NCBI GenBank assembly: GCA_934435195.1 | Contig: CAKSAJ010000016.1 | Coordinates: 1-60,460 of the forward strand | Origin: an uncultured Schaedlerella sp. | GTDB taxonomy: Bacteria > Bacillota > Clostridia > Lachnospirales > Lachnospiraceae | Direction of reading: 5' to 3' | DNA: 60,460 bases | In this document: piece after piece, positions 34,818 to 43,442 of the stretch | Numbering within the stretch: position 1 is the first letter of the stretch | Layout: each line of letters starts with the position of its first letter | Position numbers and translations under genes: made by a program | Notes under the pieces: generated by a model | Seen by the model: the letters and a program-made list of their open reading frames with translations, nothing else | Databases searched by the model: none | What the model was told of the DNA's origin: nothing

Positions 34818-35093
34818 TTATACAGTAGGAAGGATTTTCTCAACGTCGTTGTGTGGTCTTGGGATTACGTGTGTTGCTACTAATTCTCCAAGTCTTCCAG
34901 CTGCGTCTGCACCTGTTTCAACTGCTGCTTTAACTGCTCCAACGTCTCCACGTACCATAACTGTTACAAGACCAGATCCGATTTTCTCTGTTCCTACCAA
35001 TGTTACCTCTGCTGCTTTAGTCATTGCATCTGCTGCTTCGATTGCTGCTGTAAGTCCTCTTGTTTCTACCATTCCTAATGCTAACTGTGCCAT
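34818..35093 (-). CDS. pduA: Hexameric shell protein, PduA/PduJ type
   Basis: A 91-residue BMC-H protein (MAQLALGMVETRGLTAAIEAAD, KIGSGLVTVMVRGDVGAVKAAVE). It should be the main facet tile; the KIGSG loop forms the central pore. The tailed paralogue at 33947-34225 is almost identical, indicating a recent duplication. Confidence 0.95.
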   Translation of the reverse strand: MAQLALGMVETRGLTAAIEAADAMTKAAEVTLVGTEKIGSGLVTVMVRGDVGAVKAAVETGADAAGRLGELVATHVIPRPHNDVEKILPTV

Positions 35094-35137
35094 TATTATT
35101 TCCTCCTAAAATCTTATATAAATACTATGTTTAATGT

Positions 35138-35449
35138 TTATTTATCTAAACCGCTAATTTTCAGCATCTTCTCTGTATCCTCTGTAGGTCTTGCGATCTC
35201 GTATTCAGCAACAATTCCTGCAAGTTCATTTGCCCTTTTTGTTGCTGCCTCCAGCGCTGCCTTTACATCTGATACGCTTCCACGAAACTTAACCATCACG
35301 ATCAATGGTACCGGTAATTCGTCTGCATTTGCCGGTTTATTCTTATCAAAAGTCTCCAGTCTTACATTACCTGCTTTGCATCCCGCATCTGCTGCTGCAA
35401 ATGCAGTTGCCAGTCCGAAGACCTCCAACATGCCTACTGCTTCTCCCAT
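35138..35449 (-). CDS. Hexameric shell protein (BMC-H, 103 aa)
   Basis: A single BMC domain with a longer pore-side loop: after GNVRLETFDKNKPANADELPVP comes LIVMVKFRGSVSDVKAALEAA. The insertion at the usual pore-forming GSG site should alter the pore. It is the first shell gene after the enzymes in the operon. Confidence 0.9.
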   Translation of the reverse strand: MGEAVGMLEVFGLATAFAAADAGCKAGNVRLETFDKNKPANADELPVPLIVMVKFRGSVSDVKAALEAATKRANELAGIVAEYEIARPTEDTEKMLKISGLDK

Positions 35450-35475
35450 ATCATTTCTCCTTCAAGGGGCAGTTA

Positions 35476-36693
35476 TTATTTATTCACAATCGCAATCTTA
35501 AGACCCTTCTGCTCTAAGTTTGTAATATGAGCTTCGTTGATCTCTTCCAATGGGAATTTGTGTGTGATAAGTTTTTCCATTGGAAGTCCGATTCCTTTTG
35601 CTCTCTTCAAGAAATCAAATGTTGTTGCATAATCTCTCAGTGTGTATACCCAAGATCCTACCAATGTGATCTCTTTTGAACAAAGATCAAAGTGTGGGTT
35701 AATTGTTGCATCTCCACCATTGATGAAGAATCCAAGTTCACAAAGTCCTCCACCATTGCGGATGAATTTGTAAATGTTAGCATGAGCTACAGGAGATCCT
35801 GTACACTGGAATGCAAAGTCTGCTGCATGTCCGCCAAATGCTTCTTTTACAGCATCTGTAAGTGCATCAATACCTTTATGATTCATGAAGTTAACTGACT
35901 TCTCTGCTCCCATTTCTTTTGCGAATGCAAGTCTCTGCTCGTTACCATCAACTGCCACAATATTCTCAATACCCATTGTACGCAAAACAGCGATACAAAT
36001 CAAGCCGATTGGTCCACATCCCTGAACAACAACACGACTGTTGAATCTTAAGATTCCTGTTGTTTTAGCTCTTTCTACTGCATGGATCAATACTGCACAT
36101 GGCTCGATGAGGATTCGAGAATCCAGATCAAGATCACTTACATTAAAGATGGAAGATCCTTCTCTGACTAAGATGTAATCTGAGAACCATCCATTCAAAT
36201 GGATATCATCATCTGGAAGTAATCCGTATACATCAGCTCCACCGATATTCTTCTTGTTCAAATCGAACATCTCGATATCCGGATCATCTTTAAAAATCAT
36301 ACATGTTACAACTTTGTCTCCGACTTTCAGTGGTTTTCCTGCACTGTCAACTTTGACATTTTTACCCATTTTTACGATTTCTCCTGTACCCTCATGTCCA
36401 AGAGCAACTGGGATCAATCCAAATGGATCTCTCTTGAATTCGTGTGCGTCTGTTCCGCAGACTCCACAACCTTCTACTTTAACAAGAATATCTCCGTCTC
36501 CAACTTCTGGGATTGGGAATTCTTTGATATCATAATGCTCCAGAGATGTCAGCATAGCTACGTGTGCTGTCTTTGGAATTGCCTGGCTTGCTGGTGCCGG
36601 TGCACTTGCTGCAGGTGCTGCAACAGGTGATTTCAGCATATTTTCAAGTACCTGTTTTACAACTTCTTCTACGTTTGCAGAATTCATTTCCAT
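35476..36693 (-). CDS. Zinc-type (MDR) alcohol dehydrogenase with N-terminal encapsulation peptide
   Basis: About 405 residues from ATG 36693 (GGAGGG upstream). An amphipathic helix (about 4-21; NSANVEEVVKQVLENMLK) and an Ala/Pro linker precede a medium-chain dehydrogenase with GCGVCGTDAHEF, ALGHEGTGEIV and the Rossmann motif VVQGCGPIGLICIAV. The four-Cys structural zinc lobe found in many MDR enzymes is not visible. It may reduce lactaldehyde to 1,2-propanediol or interconvert propanal and propanol inside the shell; the sequence does not decide which. Confidence 0.87.
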   Translation of the reverse strand: MEMNSANVEEVVKQVLENMLKSPVAAPAASAPAPASQAIPKTAHVAMLTSLEHYDIKEFPIPEVGDGDILVKVEGCGVCGTDAHEFKRDPFGLIPVALGHEGTGEIVKMGKNVKVDSAGKPLKVGDKVVTCMIFKDDPDIEMFDLNKKNIGGADVYGLLPDDDIHLNGWFSDYILVREGSSIFNVSDLDLDSRILIEPCAVLIHAVERAKTTGILRFNSRVVVQGCGPIGLICIAVLRTMGIENIVAVDGNEQRLAFAKEMGAEKSVNFMNHKGIDALTDAVKEAFGGHAADFAFQCTGSPVAHANIYKFIRNGGGLCELGFFINGGDATINPHFDLCSKEITLVGSWVYTLRDYATTFDFLKRAKGIGLPMEKLITHKFPLEEINEAHITNLEQKGLKIAIVNK

Positions 36694-36712
36694 TGTGTTA
36701 CCCTCCATATTA

Positions 36713-38101
36713 TTATCTGATACACAAGCTGTCTGTCATAACACATCTTCTTCTCTTAGTAAATGTGCTTGCGCTTGTCAGTCCTTCTCCTGTACGGCTT
36801 GCGATTGTGAAAGTACAGAATCCTTCACCGCCAAAGCCAAGTGCTGAATACGAAGGTCCATTCTTTACAAGAATAGCTGTATCAATTGCTTTTGCATATT
36901 TTGTAATGTTATCCACATTCTTTGAATGGATATGTGCAGAATGTCTGTTTCCATGCTCCAGCCATACTGCCTGCTCTACTGCATCATCAAAATCTTTCGC
37001 TCTGACAACACCGAGAATTGGCATCATCAATTCTTCTGCGATCAATGGATGCTCCTTTGGTCCTTCAAATGTGATACATCTGATATTGTCCGGAACCTGA
37101 ACTCCGATCATACCAAGTAATGTTTTGGCATCTCTACCTACACATTTACGATTTAATTTTCCACCTTTGAGAACTACTTCTGTCAGTGCATCCTGCTCTT
37201 CTTTTGATGCAAGATAACATCCCTGTTCACTTACCATGTAGTGCATCAATTCGTCTGCAATAGAATCTACTGCAACGATTTCTTTTTCTGCGATACATGG
37301 GAGGTTGTTATCAAATGTACATCCGTTAACAATATCTTCTGCTGCTTTACGGATGTCTGCTGTCTCATCTACCAGTGCCGGTGGGTTACCTGCTCCGGCT
37401 CCGATTCCTCTCTTACCAGAAGAAAGCACTGCTGTTACTACACCAGGACCTCCTGTAGCTGCAATCAAAGGAATATCTTTATGTTTCATCATGACAGCAC
37501 TTGTTTCCATCGTAGGTTTTTCAACAGTAACTGCGATATTATCCGGACCACCTGCTTCGATGGATGCTTCATTTAACATATTTACTGCATAAATAGAAGT
37601 CTTAATTGCTGCCGGATGTGGGTTGAATACAACTGTATTACCTCCTGCCAGCATTCCGATTGTATTACACAGAACTGTCTCACTTGGGTTTGTACAAGGA
37701 GTAATTGCTCCAATAACTCCAAATGGTCCCATCTCGATCAATGTAAGTCCTCTATCACCTGACCATGCAGTTGTTGTAATATCTTCTGTTCCAGGTGTTT
37801 TTTCAGCAACGAGCTGATGTTTTAAAATTTTATGTCCAACATTTCCCATGCCTGTTTCCTGCACACCCATATGTGCAAAAGTTTCAGCATTTTCTTTAAT
37901 TTTTGTTCTAATTTTAGAAATAATTTTTTCTCTCTGATCCATAGACATCTTAGCAACGATTTTCTGTGATTTCTTCGCAGCTTCAATTGCTTCGTTCATG
38001 TCTTTGAATACTCCATGATTACCAGTCACATCGGCAGAAATCTGCATCTTTGCAACAACTTCTTTAACGATGTCCTGAATCATCTGTTCATTTACAGACA
38101 C
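36713..38101 (-). CDS. pduP: CoA-acylating propionaldehyde dehydrogenase
   Basis: A 462-residue aldehyde dehydrogenase with an N-terminal encapsulation helix (about 4-18; NEQMIQDIVKEVVAKMQI). NAD-site blocks include GVIGAITPCTNPSETVLCN and GGPGVVTAVLSSGKRGIGAGAGN; the catalytic Cys is in FDNNLPCIAEKE. It converts propanal, CoA and NAD+ to propanoyl-CoA. The start overlaps the end of the HbpS-like gene by 10 nt. Confidence 0.94.
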   Translation of the reverse strand: MSVNEQMIQDIVKEVVAKMQISADVTGNHGVFKDMNEAIEAAKKSQKIVAKMSMDQREKIISKIRTKIKENAETFAHMGVQETGMGNVGHKILKHQLVAEKTPGTEDITTTAWSGDRGLTLIEMGPFGVIGAITPCTNPSETVLCNTIGMLAGGNTVVFNPHPAAIKTSIYAVNMLNEASIEAGGPDNIAVTVEKPTMETSAVMMKHKDIPLIAATGGPGVVTAVLSSGKRGIGAGAGNPPALVDETADIRKAAEDIVNGCTFDNNLPCIAEKEIVAVDSIADELMHYMVSEQGCYLASKEEQDALTEVVLKGGKLNRKCVGRDAKTLLGMIGVQVPDNIRCITFEGPKEHPLIAEELMMPILGVVRAKDFDDAVEQAVWLEHGNRHSAHIHSKNVDNITKYAKAIDTAILVKNGPSYSALGFGGEGFCTFTIASRTGEGLTSASTFTKRRRCVMTDSLCIR

Positions 38102-38613
38102 GCTAATACCTCCTTAAAAGCTTCTTTTCCATAAGCAGCAAGTTCTGTGTCTTCTTTGGCACTGCCACCGCTCACACCTAAAGCTCCGATTATTTTGCCA
38201 TCTGCTTCCAGCACCTCTCCACCGCCGAAGATTACGATCTTACCTTCATTAGTGAACTGAATACCATATAACTCTTTACCCGGCTGGCTTAGTTCAGCCA
38301 GCTTTGCGGTAGACATTTTTAAGCTTGCCGAAGTAAATGATTTGTTCAACGCAATGTCGAAACTTGCTATATAAGCACCATCCATGCTCTGGACTGCCAC
38401 CGGTCTGGCAGCAGCATCCGCAACTGCAATTACTACGTTCAATCCCATTGTCTCTGCTTTCGCCTTTACTTTATCGATCAGACTATTTGCTTTATCCAAT
38501 GTCATCTTATTCTTTTTACATTTACAGACATGTCCTTGTGCATGGTGAGAACCGTTCGCATTCATCCCTTCCAGCACAGCTTTCACTGCATTGGAAATAT
38601 CCTGTTCGTTCAT
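38092..38613 (-). CDS. HbpS/GlcG/PduO-C family protein with encapsulation peptide
   Basis: A 173-residue protein: N-terminal helix (1-17; MNEQDISNAVKAVLEGM) of the encapsulation type, a His/Cys-rich linker (HHAQGHVCKCKK) and a HbpS-like domain (about 38-173; VVIAVADAAARPVAVQSMDGAY, GGGEVLEADGKIIGALGVSGGS). Family members bind haem or flavin-like cofactors, and the domain forms the C-terminal half of PduO. The function in glycyl radical microcompartments is not established. Start 38613 chosen by GAGGACTGGT. Confidence 0.85.
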   Translation of the reverse strand: MNEQDISNAVKAVLEGMNANGSHHAQGHVCKCKKNKMTLDKANSLIDKVKAKAETMGLNVVIAVADAAARPVAVQSMDGAYIASFDIALNKSFTSASLKMSTAKLAELSQPGKELYGIQFTNEGKIVIFGGGEVLEADGKIIGALGVSGGSAKEDTELAAYGKEAFKEVLACL

Positions 38614-38639
38614 ACCAGTCCTCATTTCTTATATATAAA

Positions 38640-39443
38640 TTATTTTCCTAACTGTTCCATAACTTTCTTTGTGATAGAAGCGATCAGGTCTGCATCTACA
38701 GATGCTGCTTCGTGTGATCCACAGTTTCCTCCACATGAGTGGCAGTTTGGTTTACCAGCTTTTGCATTTGGGCAAAGGTTTGCAGGATGTTTTCCTGAAA
38801 GTCCCATCTGTCTTCTGATCTCATAAAGTTTTTCAACCTGTTCTTTGTTCAGTTCCTGTGGTCCACCGATCTGCATTGTCTGCCATAACAGACGAGCGTA
38901 GAACTCTACTGACTCCATTTTGTGGTATGCATTCAATAAAGAATCTGAGTATGTTAATGCTCCGTGGTTCTCAAGAAGAACTGCATCGAAATACTGAAGG
39001 TATTCAGAAACTGCATCTGGAATCTCCATTGTAGAAGGTGTACCATATTTAGCAACTGGAACACATCCAAGAGCGATAACTGCCTCTGGCATGATTGGCT
39101 GTGTCAAAGGAATACCTGCGATTGCAAATGTTGTTGCATAAAGTGGATGAGCATGTACTACAGAATTAACATCTGGTCTCTCTTTGTAAACACGCATATG
39201 CATCTTGATCTCTGATGATGGTTTGAATCCTGGGTTAGCCTGAATTACATTACCATTAGCATCTACTTTACAGATATACTCTGGTGTCATAAATCCTTTA
39301 CTTACTCCTGTTGGTGTGCAAAGGAATTCATTGTCGTTCAATTTTACTGAAAAGTTACCATCATTTGCTGCAACCATTCCACGATTGTAAACGCGTCTAC
39401 CGATCTCACACATCTCTTTTTTGATTTCATACTCGTTAACCAT
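38640..39443 (-). CDS. fucA: L-fuculose-1-phosphate aldolase with C-terminal encapsulation peptide
   Basis: About 267 residues. The class II aldolase/adducin domain (1-215) has zinc His residues in VVHAHPLYATTFAIAG and LLENHGALTYSD. A Cys-rich linker (LCPNAKAGKPNCHSCGGNCG) leads to a C-terminal amphipathic helix (ADLIASITKKVMEQLGK), an encapsulation peptide. It should cleave fuculose-1-P, and probably rhamnulose-1-P, to lactaldehyde and DHAP in the lumen. Start 39443 follows AAGGAGGAAACAAGA. Confidence 0.92.
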   Translation of the reverse strand: MVNEYEIKKEMCEIGRRVYNRGMVAANDGNFSVKLNDNEFLCTPTGVSKGFMTPEYICKVDANGNVIQANPGFKPSSEIKMHMRVYKERPDVNSVVHAHPLYATTFAIAGIPLTQPIMPEAVIALGCVPVAKYGTPSTMEIPDAVSEYLQYFDAVLLENHGALTYSDSLLNAYHKMESVEFYARLLWQTMQIGGPQELNKEQVEKLYEIRRQMGLSGKHPANLCPNAKAGKPNCHSCGGNCGSHEAASVDADLIASITKKVMEQLGK

Positions 39444-39498
39444 TCTTGTTTCCTCCTTGGATTTTACAAAAAATTTGTTTTTTGTTATTTCTAACTTG

Positions 39499-39527
39499 AT
39501 TCTACCACACAACCCCACAACAGTCAA
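39499..39527 (-). promoter_or_regulatory. Sigma-70 promoter of the fucA-shell operon
   Basis: TTGACT (39527-39522), 17-nt spacer, TAGAAT (39504-39499), 56 nt upstream of fucA. Upstream and within lie GTTGGTTTTC and AACAACATAA motifs that recur in the promoter at 43149-43177. Confidence 0.75.
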
Positions 39528-39539
39528 CCAGATCTTATG

Positions 39540-39735
39540 TTGTTTTTGTTGGTTTTCACCCTTTGTTTTTACTGTTTTTCAGTTTACTCTTATCTGTTAC
39601 TGTTGTATCGGAAATGTTTTTCAAGTTATTTACATATTATTATATTTTTTGATATTTTTTTGTGAAATTCAGGATATGATCCTGTCTTCTTATATAACAT
39701 ATATCGTTACTGTTCACACTACGTGCAACCAGCTA
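39540..39735. other. AT-rich gap between activase gene and fucA promoter
   Basis: Apart from repeated TGTTGTTTTTGTTGG-type motifs near 39538-39556, which may be repressor sites, I see no gene or strong terminator here. The dehydratase pair and the shell operon may thus be separately initiated but partly read through. Confidence 0.4.
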
Positions 39736-40530
39736 TCATCCGCCGATCTGGCACTCGATTCCCGATGTCATCTCAGCTACTTTCAACAGCTTTTCCATAT
39801 GTTCATTTGTCGGAGGTTTTACATCCCCCATCAAATACTCTCGATTCAATCCGGTGTATTTATCCTGTCCTAATCTATGGTATGGCAACAAATGCATACG
39901 TTTTACATTAGGAAGTGTCGCTGTATAAGCTGCAATCTGACGGATTTCCTCTTCTGTATCATTGAACCCCGGTATAACCGGAACTCTTATGCTAAGTTCT
40001 GTCATTCCAGACTTTGCAATCTTCATCGCATTTTCTATCATCAGTTCATTGGAACGTCCGGTAAACTCTTTATGCTTTCTTGGATTCATATGTTTAATAT
40101 CAAGCAGATACTGATCTAAATATGGAAGCAGTTTTTCAATTGTCTCCCATTTTGCACATCCCATACTCTCCATTGCTGTACTAATTCCGCTTTCTTGTGC
40201 AGCCTGAAGCAACGCTGTTGCAAATTCCGGCTGGCAAAGGCTTTCTCCTCCTGACAGTGTCAAGCCTCCACCTGTTCTCCAGTAATACTGACGATCTTTC
40301 TCCACCGTCTTCATCACTTCCGCAACAGTCACATCACGCCCGATCACTTTCGGTTTTCCCTGCACCATCATCGTCTGGATATCATATTCCTGCGATTCCG
40401 GATTACAGCACCAGCGGCAACGAAGTACACAGCCTTTCAAAAACACAATTGTCCGAATTCCATTTCCATCATGAATAGAGTATCGCTGAATATCGAAAAT
40501 ACGACCTTTCGTATTCCAGTATGCTTCCAT
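39736..40530 (-). CDS. Glycyl radical enzyme activase (radical SAM)
   Basis: A 264-residue radical SAM enzyme with CVLRCRWC (CX3CX2C) near the N-terminus, then GGGLTLSGGESLCQPEF, LLDIKHMNPRKHKEFTG and VIPGFNDTEEEI. It uses S-adenosylmethionine to make the glycyl radical on the dehydratase encoded 49 nt upstream. It goes from CCNPES directly to the core without the ferredoxin-like Cys insert found in many such activases, being near pyruvate formate-lyase activase in size. Confidence 0.93.
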   Translation of the reverse strand: MEAYWNTKGRIFDIQRYSIHDGNGIRTIVFLKGCVLRCRWCCNPESQEYDIQTMMVQGKPKVIGRDVTVAEVMKTVEKDRQYYWRTGGGLTLSGGESLCQPEFATALLQAAQESGISTAMESMGCAKWETIEKLLPYLDQYLLDIKHMNPRKHKEFTGRSNELMIENAMKIAKSGMTELSIRVPVIPGFNDTEEEIRQIAAYTATLPNVKRMHLLPYHRLGQDKYTGLNREYLMGDVKPPTNEHMEKLLKVAEMTSGIECQIGG

Positions 40531-40579
40531 GTTGTCTGTTCCTTTCTTGTATTACTGTTCAAATGCGAACTGTAATATT

Positions 40580-43111
40580 TTAAAATCCCTGCTCTGTTCT
40601 GCGAATGATATCATCCTGCAAAGATTTTGATAATGTTGTGAACAATGCACTATAACCTGCAACACGAACAACCAAATGTTTATACTGTTCCGGATGTTTC
40701 TGTGCGTCCAACAATGTTTCTCTGCTGACTACGTTAAACTGCATATGACTTCCTTTTTGATCAAAGTAAGAACGAATCAATCCTACAAAATTCTCAAGAC
40801 CTCTTCTTCCGCTTAATGCAGATGGGTGGAACTTCTGATTAAATAATGTTCCGTTTGATGCAATTCCATGATCCAGTCTTGAAACTGAATTAGCTGCTGC
40901 TGTTGGTCCATTCACATCTTTACCGGCTGATGGAGAAACGCCATCTGCTACAGGCTGATATGCCAGTCTTCCATCCGGTGTTGCCCCAGTCTGTGCTCCC
41001 AGAGGAACATTTGCAGATACCGGATAAAGACCTGCCTGGAACTGTCCGCCTCTTGGATTGTGATATTTCAACATTGGCTTTGTATATGTATAAGCAACAT
41101 CTCTTGCAAATGCATCTACTTCCGGATCGTCATTACCAAATTTTGGAACTTCTTCGATCATCTTAAGGATGCGCTCTCCATTTGCCTTTGCTTCCGGAGA
41201 TTCAACAGCTGCCACTACACTCTGTAAAATTGCTGCAATCTCTGTCGGTCCTACCTGCTGTCCGGCTGCTGCCATATCCTGTGCAACTTCTGATGTCATC
41301 GCTGCAATGTCTTCCTGATTCAAGCCATGACCATAGTTTGTTGTCAAAGCTTCTTTCAGTTCTTTCATTGACAATTTTTTCTCGTCATATACAAGTGTTT
41401 TCACTGCATATAACGAATCTGCCATATTTGCAATTCCGAATCCCTGTGGTCCTGTGAAATTATAAACAGCTCCACCTTCCTGCACCGATTTACCACTCTT
41501 CATACAGTCATCGATCATAGATGATAAGAATGGTAACGGACATCTCTCAGCATGTGCCATATCTATTGCATTATCTGCGTTAACCAACAATTTGATCATG
41601 TATTCCATCTGTACTTTATAAGCATGGTAGAACTTCTCAAATGTATCCATATCTTCCACATTACCTGTCTGTGGTCCAACCTGAACACCTTTGTCCTTAC
41701 CATTGTGGAATACCAGTTCCAATGGGCGGCACATATTAAAGAATGCTGCATCATGCCATCCGTCTGTCTTACCGGCTTTCTGTGGTTCTACACAGCCGAT
41801 AATGTTATAGTCTCTTGCATCTTCCAGTGTTACACCTCTGCTCATCAATGAAGGAATGATCACTTCATCATTATAATAAGCCGGAAGTCCAATACCTGTT
41901 CTTGTCAGCTCTGCTGCTTTGATCATCAGATCATGCGGTGTTCCATTCCATACACGGATAGAAAGTGATGGTGCCGGAAGAAATACATGATGCGAAGCAT
42001 CAATACACATAAATGACAAATCATTTGTCACATCGATTCCTTCTGAATTCTGTCCACCGACAATCATATTCTGGAATAAGCTATATCCTGCAAATCCTTC
42101 TGCTGAAGCACCGTCACGACATTTGTTCAAGTCATTCAACTTAACAAAAATACAGTCGATCAGTTCCTGTGCAAACTCTCTTGTAAGTTTGCCGCTATCG
42201 AGATCCTTCTTATAATAAGGATACATGTACTGATCAAATCGTCCCGGTGAAATAGAATGTCCACTCGATTCAATCTGAAGCAGCTGCTGTACGAACCAAA
42301 ATGACTGACATGCTTCATAAAAGCTTGTTGCACCTTTTTCTGGTACATTCACACAGTTCTGAGCAATCTGAAGTAATTCCAGTTTTCGTTTTTCATCTGT
42401 GCATTTCTGCGCCTCATCCAGTGCAAGTTGTGCATATCTTCTTGCATAATTGATTGCTGCATTACAACTAATGATCATTGCCTGCAGAAGTCTTGACTTC
42501 TTCTGGTAATTACCATCTGCATAGCTGATTGATGCAAGTTCAGCTTCTGCCTTTTCTCTGATCCCTGCAAATCCAATGTCTAACACTTCCCAGTATTTTA
42601 CTGTAACGTGTCCTACACCATTATAGAAATAGTTTCCCGGTGTGAACATATTATGTTCCATTGCAGTCAATGTCTCAGGTTCCATGTAAGCAGTTGCCAG
42701 TTCACTGGTTGTTTTTCCTTTCCAATAGGCATCTGCTTCTTTGATTTCCTGTTTTGTCTGCTCAGAAATGTAAAATGGATCTGCTGATCTGGTCTCTACT
42801 GTATCAAACTCTGCTTCCAGCCACTCATATGAGAATTCTGGATATGTCTGACATCCTCTTGGTGCAAGTGTTGTACTACCAACAATCAACTCAAGATCAC
42901 GAATCACGATTGGAATATTTTCCAATATATGTTCAAATGCTTTCGCACGACGTATAATGATTGGTTCATTCTCTGTCTGCTTGTAAGATTCTGTGATCAG
43001 CTTTGCTCTTGCTGACTCAATCTCTGGCATCTTCGCATAAAGATTCTCGACCAGTTTAGGGATTCTATCCGATTTCGGAATAGCCGTATTATCATAGGTA
43101 TATAGTCCCAT
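40580..43111 (-). CDS. Glycyl radical propanediol dehydratase (B12-independent)
   Basis: An 843-residue glycyl radical enzyme. The active-site Cys and Glu are in NIIGCVEPQKAG and the radical Gly819 in RVAGYSALF near the C-terminus. By motif and by its place beside fucA, pduP, pduL and a shell operon it should dehydrate (S)-1,2-propanediol to propanal; glycerol dehydratase or choline lyase activities are less likely from context. No N- or C-terminal encapsulation helix is evident. GGAG precedes the ATG. Confidence 0.92.
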   Translation of the reverse strand: MGLYTYDNTAIPKSDRIPKLVENLYAKMPEIESARAKLITESYKQTENEPIIIRRAKAFEHILENIPIVIRDLELIVGSTTLAPRGCQTYPEFSYEWLEAEFDTVETRSADPFYISEQTKQEIKEADAYWKGKTTSELATAYMEPETLTAMEHNMFTPGNYFYNGVGHVTVKYWEVLDIGFAGIREKAEAELASISYADGNYQKKSRLLQAMIISCNAAINYARRYAQLALDEAQKCTDEKRKLELLQIAQNCVNVPEKGATSFYEACQSFWFVQQLLQIESSGHSISPGRFDQYMYPYYKKDLDSGKLTREFAQELIDCIFVKLNDLNKCRDGASAEGFAGYSLFQNMIVGGQNSEGIDVTNDLSFMCIDASHHVFLPAPSLSIRVWNGTPHDLMIKAAELTRTGIGLPAYYNDEVIIPSLMSRGVTLEDARDYNIIGCVEPQKAGKTDGWHDAAFFNMCRPLELVFHNGKDKGVQVGPQTGNVEDMDTFEKFYHAYKVQMEYMIKLLVNADNAIDMAHAERCPLPFLSSMIDDCMKSGKSVQEGGAVYNFTGPQGFGIANMADSLYAVKTLVYDEKKLSMKELKEALTTNYGHGLNQEDIAAMTSEVAQDMAAAGQQVGPTEIAAILQSVVAAVESPEAKANGERILKMIEEVPKFGNDDPEVDAFARDVAYTYTKPMLKYHNPRGGQFQAGLYPVSANVPLGAQTGATPDGRLAYQPVADGVSPSAGKDVNGPTAAANSVSRLDHGIASNGTLFNQKFHPSALSGRRGLENFVGLIRSYFDQKGSHMQFNVVSRETLLDAQKHPEQYKHLVVRVAGYSALFTTLSKSLQDDIIRRTEQGF

Positions 43112-43148
43112 TTTTCGTTCTTCTCCTTTCCTCTGCCCAGTTATTGTT

Positions 43149-43177
43149 ATTATACTTCATGAACGCCATTAAGTCAA
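43149..43177 (-). promoter_or_regulatory. Sigma-70 promoter of the dehydratase operon
   Basis: TTGACT (43177-43172), 17-nt spacer, TATAAT (43154-43149), 38 nt upstream of the ATG. This is a near-consensus promoter and so probably needs repression. Confidence 0.85.
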
Positions 43178-43262
43178 CGAAATCACAACAAATCCCAACA
43201 CTTTTATCCGTATAAACAATTCTGAAAACAACATAATCCCACATTTTCATGTTGGTTTTCGT
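43178..43262. promoter_or_regulatory. Candidate DeoR operators upstream of the dehydratase promoter
   Basis: The region holds TTGTTGTGATTTCG, AACAACATAA and GTTGGTTTTC-type motifs, the latter two shared with the region at 39530-39560. DeoR proteins often bind such repeated motifs. The rest of 43262-43442 shows only a possible promoter for the divergent PHP gene. Confidence 0.45.
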
Positions 43263-43442
43263 TCTAAACATCTCTTTTTTTCGCATTTTTATATTGACAT
43301 CCGTCATAAAACAATCCATACTGGGTTTAAAGTATTTAATATAATTTTATTTTAATATATTTTTTAATAAATTGCATCTAATTTTTACTCAATAACAAAC
43401 TTATTTATACATTTTAAACAAAAGGAAAGTGAGGGATTTGTT

